Origin: Dendrophyllia cribrosa
Lineage: Eukaryota > Cnidaria > Anthozoa > Scleractinia > Dendrophylliidae
NCBI GenBank assembly: GCA_024195265.1
Contig: JAJLRJ010000004.1
Coordinates: 43,941,568 to 44,005,567, forward strand
DNA: 64,000 nt
Direction of reading: 5' to 3'
The stretch's first letter is position 1; every line of letters starts with the position of its first letter. Below are positions 58,693-64,000 of the stretch, piece by piece. The notes below the pieces were generated by a model. That model was given only the letters and a program-made list of their open reading frames with translations, did not search any database and had not been told where the DNA came from. A program made the position numbers and the translations under genes.

Positions 58693-60153
58693 ATGGCGGA
58701 CGAAACAGACAAGACGCGTACAGACAAGACCTTGCCCAAGAACAGTGATTCGTCTGAACACGTTAGAACTGCTTCTGTTTTACCAGGAGCATTGTTCATA
58801 ACTGGAGTAACTTTCGCATCCATACTTGGTGGCTTCGGTTATGCTATCGGACAAGCTCGTCGAAGAAGTTCTGATCCTTTTGATGCTCGTACGCAAGAAG
58901 GGGCCAAGTTGGCCCTCAAAGCGCTTGGCTGGGGAACTGTTCTAGCTGTTAGTGGTGTGGGCCTGTTAGTACTGGGTGTGAAGACTGCTTTGGGAGTCAA
59001 AGATGTAAGAGAAATGAGAAATCAGCTTGTAATCACGTGGCCTTTGTCAATCAACGAAAGAATAAGGGTTGGGGGTACTGAGATCATCCCAACCTCGTTT
59101 CCAGGGTCTCTCATCTTCCCGCCCCCTGGAGCGAGAGGGGACGGGAAGATGAGAGACCCTGGGAACGAGGTTGGGATCATCCCAGAAGGGGCAGAGTAGG
59201 GGGGTGGGTGTGGTAGGAGCTACTGGGATCATCCCAGAAGGGGTGGGGGTGGAGGAGGAGCAGGAATTGGGATCATCCCAGAGGGTGGGTCTTACAGGTC
59301 TGACATGCCCACAGGCTACTAGAACTAGGTCTTAGGGCGAATCAGTTTATTTTTTTCATTCGTTCCCCTCTTGCGCATGTCTGCAAAATTTCGCCCTATA
59401 AATGAACTGGTGCTGCGGCGTAGGCTATAGCTTACTGAGAGACTACAAGTATCTGAGTCAAAATATTTCAGACTCTTACCTTACATTTATGGCCTCCAAA
59501 ATAGCCTTTTTATACACCACTTCCTGTCATTATTTTTTTGACCTATCCTACAAAAGGCTGAATCATTGACCTGTTGGCTTGGTGCAATCAATTTGATTGT
59601 GGTTTGGTATTTGCTTTTTTTGATCTCACTTCACCATATTGATTTCATCATTGTCCTTTCCCACCCATTTACAGTAGGCGGCCATTCTCGTCCCCAGAGC
59701 CATCTTGTCCTCTTAGCCACTGGAGCCCAAGCTAAGAAGGCCAGTGGCTCTGGGGACAAGAATGCATGCTGTCTTGATTTTAAGCCCCATTCCATCTCAC
59801 CTAACATATGTTGCAGCTTCTACCCTTCCCAAGGTCATTTTTTTATCTTGTTTCCTTGTTCTTTTTACCCATCACAAACAAATGATTCAGTAGTAGTAGT
59901 ATTCAGACATAAACAACAGAAAATAACTGAAACATATTCAGAATTCATGAAAGATATTCACAAATGCTGAAGTTCTGTGCATACTGGTATATTTGTTTTC
60001 CAGGCAAAAGAGTTTGGTTTGAAAATGAAAAGCATTCTTCCTTCAAAAGATGGAGAATTTGTGGCAAAATTTGAGTCTTGGAGAATTCCAAGAAATAAAG
60101 GAGGTGGAAATGATGAACAGTGGTCTTCCACAAACTCAGAATCAAACACTTAG
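58693..60153 (+). CDS. TMEM242: TMEM242, mitochondrial inner-membrane ATP-synthase assembly factor, two exons
   Basis: Exons are 58693-59004 and 60004-60153, joined GAT/GTAAGA to TTTTCCAG/GCA in phase 0, giving 153 aa (human is about 141). Two membrane segments are visible, about 33-53 (ALFITGVTFASILGG) and about 80-98 (WGTVLAVSGVGLLVLG). Between them is the family block LALKALGWG, and after them ALGVKD joins KEFGLKMKSILPS. The human protein acts in the mitochondrial inner membrane in assembly of the c-ring of ATP synthase, together with TMEM70 (family knowledge). The ATG is the first in frame. Reading past the first donor gives a tail running into a hairpin element, which is not family-like, so the donor at 59005 was chosen. 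Confidence 0.92.
59091..59174. mobile_element. hairpin element with target duplication, in the TMEM242 intron
   Basis: The arms AACCTCGTTTCCAGGGTCTC and its inverse are flanked by GATCATCCC on both sides (59082-59090 and 59175-59183). It is the same family as 30574-30664. Confidence 0.85.
59679..59765. mobile_element. short hairpin element in the TMEM242 intron
   Basis: CATTCTCGTCCCCAGAGCCA on the left pairs with its near-inverse on the right, around a short loop. Confidence 0.7.
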
Positions 60154-60521
60154 AAAATAGCACTGCAGTGAAAGGAAGCTGGTTTATAGGGGGATAACAA
60201 TCAAGATGCTGATAAACGGATTGCCTGCTTTTAGCTGTGAGCAGCAATTGCTTCCTTGCCAGCTGAATTTTTAGAAGAGGCAAGAAACAGGATTCTTACA
60301 AACCAAGAAGCATTTGAGACCAAGCCATGTATGGTAATCTTTACTGTCTTCTTTCTGGACAAGCAAAGCTATAACACTTGTTCCTAACCCTGAACCTGTC
60401 AAGGGTAAGACAGTCGTGATTCATTTTCACATAGTTAGAAGAATCTTTCCAGCTATAATGACAGATTTGAGGAAAAATATTGTGAACCTGTCAAGGGTAA
60501 GGCAGTCGTGGTTCATTCTCA

Positions 60522-60885
60522 CAGGGCTGTAGCAGGGGGAGGGGGGGGGGGGGGGGGCTTGAGCCCCCAGAATTCTTCTGTAGTCAGATTCTTAAGGACC
60601 AGTTCCAAGTTTAAAAAGACAAAGAAAAATTTGTCCTTGTGTGTTTATGCCCTCCATAAAACCTGAAATTAGGAATTTTCATGTCATAGTTGTGCAGCGA
60701 CGGCAAAGAAATGTACTAAAATGCAGAGTTGTTGTTTTGCTTACTAAACATAATTGCTTTTTTGATGTTCTCGTTGCCATCACCGTCGTTGTTGCTTAAG
60801 TTCCCTAATGTCCATTTTTGATCGGGGGTAGCTTTGCTTGGCCATTTTGCCCCTCCAGTCATTTTAGAGTTGCTACGGGCCTGTC
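60522..60885. mobile_element. hAT-like MITE splitting a tandem duplication
   Basis: The ends GGGCTGTAGCAGGGG and GTTGCTACGGGCC are inverted and TCACA occurs on both sides. A G tract (60536-60558) is near the left end. A fragment of the AGGGAGCTTA MITE family lies inside. The flanking halves (60400-60520 and 60890-60950) match each other. Confidence 0.65.
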
Positions 60886-61570
60886 TGTAGTCACATCGTT
60901 AGAAGAAACTTTCCAGCTACGATGACAGGTTTGAGGAAAAACTATTGTAATTCACAATTCAACACCTTCATTTTAAAACAACATTGCTGCAATAACTTAT
61001 GTCCAACTACAAATCATGGTGCCTGCACAAAGTGTTCTTGTTCACAGTTTACAATGATGAGCCCACAATGTGAATAAATAAAATATTATTTAAATACTAA
61101 AATAGCATTTTTTCAACCTCTTTCTTTCTAATCCCAAGATGATTGTACTTGGTATTGTTATATGCAATAAACCTAAACAGTGTTTACTGTTAAATAGCAA
61201 GTGAATTCACTGATGCACAAGCCTCATTCATTCACTTATTGTCATTATTTGCCCCAGTTCTCTTTGTGTCAGCAACTGATCTATTTCTAGTGTCAGCATT
61301 AAAATCCCAATTACAAATGCTATTTCTTAAAATTCAAAATACTAAAATGCAACATTAAGCTAGCTTGCTGGTGTGAAAAGTATCTTCTCCAGTACTGGAC
61401 AATCGAATATGGCTCATACATTCACCTTTCTGAGCCAGAAGAGCTAGCAGATTAGGAACTAGGCTAAAATGCTAGGAATTAATATTTTGAGATATCTTAA
61501 AAAAGAATATGATTATCATTAGCAAATTTAGTGTGAGAAATGTGGACTGTTTGATAGGATACATGTACTT

Positions 61571-61746
61571 TAGGGTGCATTCCTTTGGGATGATCTGGAT
61601 CTGGATCAATGATCCAAGATCACTCGGATCATGAAGCATCAAAGGAACCGATGGACAAGGATTCATCGGTTCCTTTGATGCAGCATGATCCGAGTGATCT
61701 TGGATCAGTGATCCGAATCCAGATCATCCCAAAGGAACGCACCCTT
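61571..61746. mobile_element. hairpin MITE
   Basis: AGGGTGCATTCCTTTGGGAT and its inverse at the right end enclose repeated GATCC boxes and a second inner hairpin, GGTTCCTTTGATGC. Confidence 0.85.
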
Positions 61747-64000
61747 AGATGTACTACTACATTGTATTATATTAATGACAATAATTTGTATTATGTTACA
61801 CACTTACATTATATACCTATCCCTATATTTATTAATGAGATATTTTAAACCAAATATTATAGTACATGTACTTAAAACAATAAAAACAGGGAATAAAATT
61901 ATTTCAGTTTCCCCTTGGATGATGGTTGATAGTTACCAACTGAAAAATTAGTGAAAAGCATTTTCTTGAATGCTCATTGGATTGGATAAAATTTGTTTAC
62001 GATTTACATCTAAGTACAAACACTATACATGTAGATATTCACCCTATTTAAATGTAAAACTTTCCAAGACAGCACTTTGTTATAAAGATGATTATAAATC
62101 TAATGTGAAGTTAACTTCAACAAAATACTGTACATGTAATTTGGGTATTTTTTGGTGATGTGGAAGCCATTGCTCGTAAGATGTTGTTATGATGTGGGTA
62201 TTATTTGAAGATTCTTTTGTTTTATGTCACTTGGTGATTGCAACATCCGCCACACCAAGAAACTGCCTGTAATTTGAATCCCAGTAAATATTTCTAAACT
62301 TTCAAAATTTGTAATTCTTGAATTCCCAAATGGTTGGCAGTATGCCCTCAAGCCATAAAATTCTTGTTTGTAGTTCATCTCCAGTCTGGATGTTGGTAGT
62401 ATCGAAAATGAAGACCCCTAGAGACCCAAAGACCCCTCTTTTTTTCCTCTGTCAACCATGCTATTACCCTACAATTACTCCCATTATGCACAAAGCAATG
62501 AATTTGAGTTGGCTACTGACAAAATGGATTCAGTTTGACGATATGAAAGGCTGGAGAAGGAAGATCTACAAAATGAAGACCCAGTCATTAATAACAGAAA
62601 GTAATTGATTCAAATACAATAACTTCAAGTTGGTGAGTATTTTCTTTTCAACAAAATGTTAAAAACTTAACTTTGTGTGCTGTCTGTGTTAAAATTGCTG
62701 ATACAGTATGCAGTATAATTTGTTAGAATTGACCAGAAACATGCAGGGTGTGCCCTAAATTAAAGCTAAACTCCCTCAACAGAGCTTACCGGTATTCAAC
62801 ATCCCAAATATATGGTGATGGCAACATATTTTATGTCCCTGACAGGAATCAAACATTTACTTTCTATATTTATCAACATCTTTTATGTCCTTAAAGGGAA
62901 TAGTCGACTGACAACAGGTCTTTGTACTGAGTTCCTTTATCTCTTTTTGTATCACCAACTTTAAGTTATTGACTACCTAGTCAACTTAAATTGATTGCTT
63001 TCTGCATGCTGCAGCTAAAGATAACATTGCATAATATTTGACAAAGGCAAAAACTATTGGGTATTTGCTTTCGGGGTCTTTGTTTTCGATACTACTTCTA
63101 GATGTTATTCCACAGCCCTGGGACTACAGTAATTTTCATTTATTCACTTTCTTCACTCTTCACTTCTTCCAGTTGTGCTTGGGAATACCTGTAACTGAAA
63201 AGATTGAAGGTAAAATTAACTCGTTAAGAGACGTTTTCAGTTCAGACTCGGCCAATCATAGTGGAGGCATTTATTTAAGAAACCAATCAATCCAATGTTT
63301 TTATAACAGGACAATAGTGCCAATGCTTAGTATTATTAAAATTTTATTTTACCACACTCAATTGAAAACTGCTCTAATAACTAATCTCAACACCAATTTT
63401 GAATGTAAACATTTCAACTTACTATGCTATTCTACAAAGCTGATTTATTCCTGTCAATCCAAGTCCAATGTTGACACTGAAAAGCAGCCAGTTTTTAGGG
63501 GTGATAACCATGGAATATCGTGACCATATCAACCCTACAATATAATAAAACAAGAAAGTCAAACTCTTTCATATTCTTGCAGTCACAAATAGGAAGGGCA
63601 CTGCACCAAAAATAATGTTTGGTGACAGTGCATACCGTAGAATCCCGGTTATATACCTGCCAACTTTTTCTGAGTGATAGGTGTGAGAATTTTTTCGTGG
63701 GAGTGCCAGGATTTCCAAAGGCAACCCGACCAAATCCAAAGAGAACCTGATCTATTCCGAAGATGCCTGAAGTTGTCCGAAGATTTTCCAAAGAATTCGG
63801 AAGTTTCCATGGACCTCAGCGACCTCTGTTTAATAACATCCAGCTGTATTTGTAATTTTCAGAACGATAAAAACCGACAGAGAAGTGCCATATTTTCATG
63901 AACGTATTCTAACTATATTTTTAACTGGATCATGCGATCAGTTAAGGCTGATAACTCAAATTTGTAAGGGTTTTTGGGTGGGCCTATAATCAGGGGGGGG

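Larger units (their letters stand above)
60154..64000. other. right end of the window, downstream of TMEM242
   Basis: It contains the TMEM242 3' UTR, a tandem duplication split by a CAGGGCTGTAGC-type element, a hairpin MITE and A+T-rich unique sequence. The open frame at 63038-63523 has no recognisable domain or splice context. I see no gene I can support. Confidence 0.5.

Noticed and set aside
59005..59199. Read-through extension of the TMEM242 first exon
   Set aside because: It runs past a GTAAGA donor into a hairpin transposon. Splicing to 60004 gives the family-like KMKSILPS continuation instead.
63038..63523. 161-codon ORF on the + strand
   Set aside because: It is A+T-rich with low-complexity hydrophobic stretches and no family resemblance or exon structure.

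Overview
The window is eukaryotic and animal: spliced genes with GT-AG introns, about two-thirds A+T, and a dense load of short inverted-repeat DNA transposons. The gene set (two rhodopsin-class GPCRs, a Tbx20-type T-box factor, a DHHC palmitoyltransferase, TMEM242) and the TE landscape (many MITEs, foldback elements, a RecQ-like helicase fragment inside a TIR element) suggest an anthozoan cnidarian, most likely a stony coral. The species assignment is inference.

Layout. 530-2250 (+): two-exon GPCR. 4489-15424 (-): seven-exon Tbx20-like T-box gene whose frame closes exactly (390 aa). 15425-23866: gene-poor, full of MITEs and minisatellites. 23867-25441 (+): intronless 524-aa orphan rich in Arg-Arg-x-Ser sites. 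26.8-30.5 kb: a large inverted repeat with about 1-kb arms. 30779-33385 (-): second two-exon GPCR. 33.4-41.0 kb: repeats, including an 88-bp satellite and a perfect palindrome with 96-bp arms. 40997-58400 (-): ten-exon ZDHHC14-like S-palmitoyltransferase (366 aa). 58693-60153 (+): two-exon TMEM242, head-to-head with it. 60.2-64.0 kb: repeats, no convincing gene.

The main result is in the ZDHHC14-like gene. It can only be joined in frame by using a U12-type AT-AC intron (45689-45928), whose 5' site and branch motif fit the minor-spliceosome consensus. Using it restores a 52-nt exon that matches the family. The DHHC catalytic motif is carried on a 26-nt microexon. A 29-nt optional exon would replace the conserved PDZ-binding tail. 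The divergent ZDHHC14/TMEM242 pair appears to match the human 6q25.3 arrangement (from memory), which would make it very old microsynteny.

The repeats are also informative. Several element pairs within the window give target-site duplications or empty-site comparisons. One MITE family occurs with a single internal unit at 7 kb and with tandem amplified units at 37 and 40 kb. No tRNA, rRNA or CRISPR array was seen.
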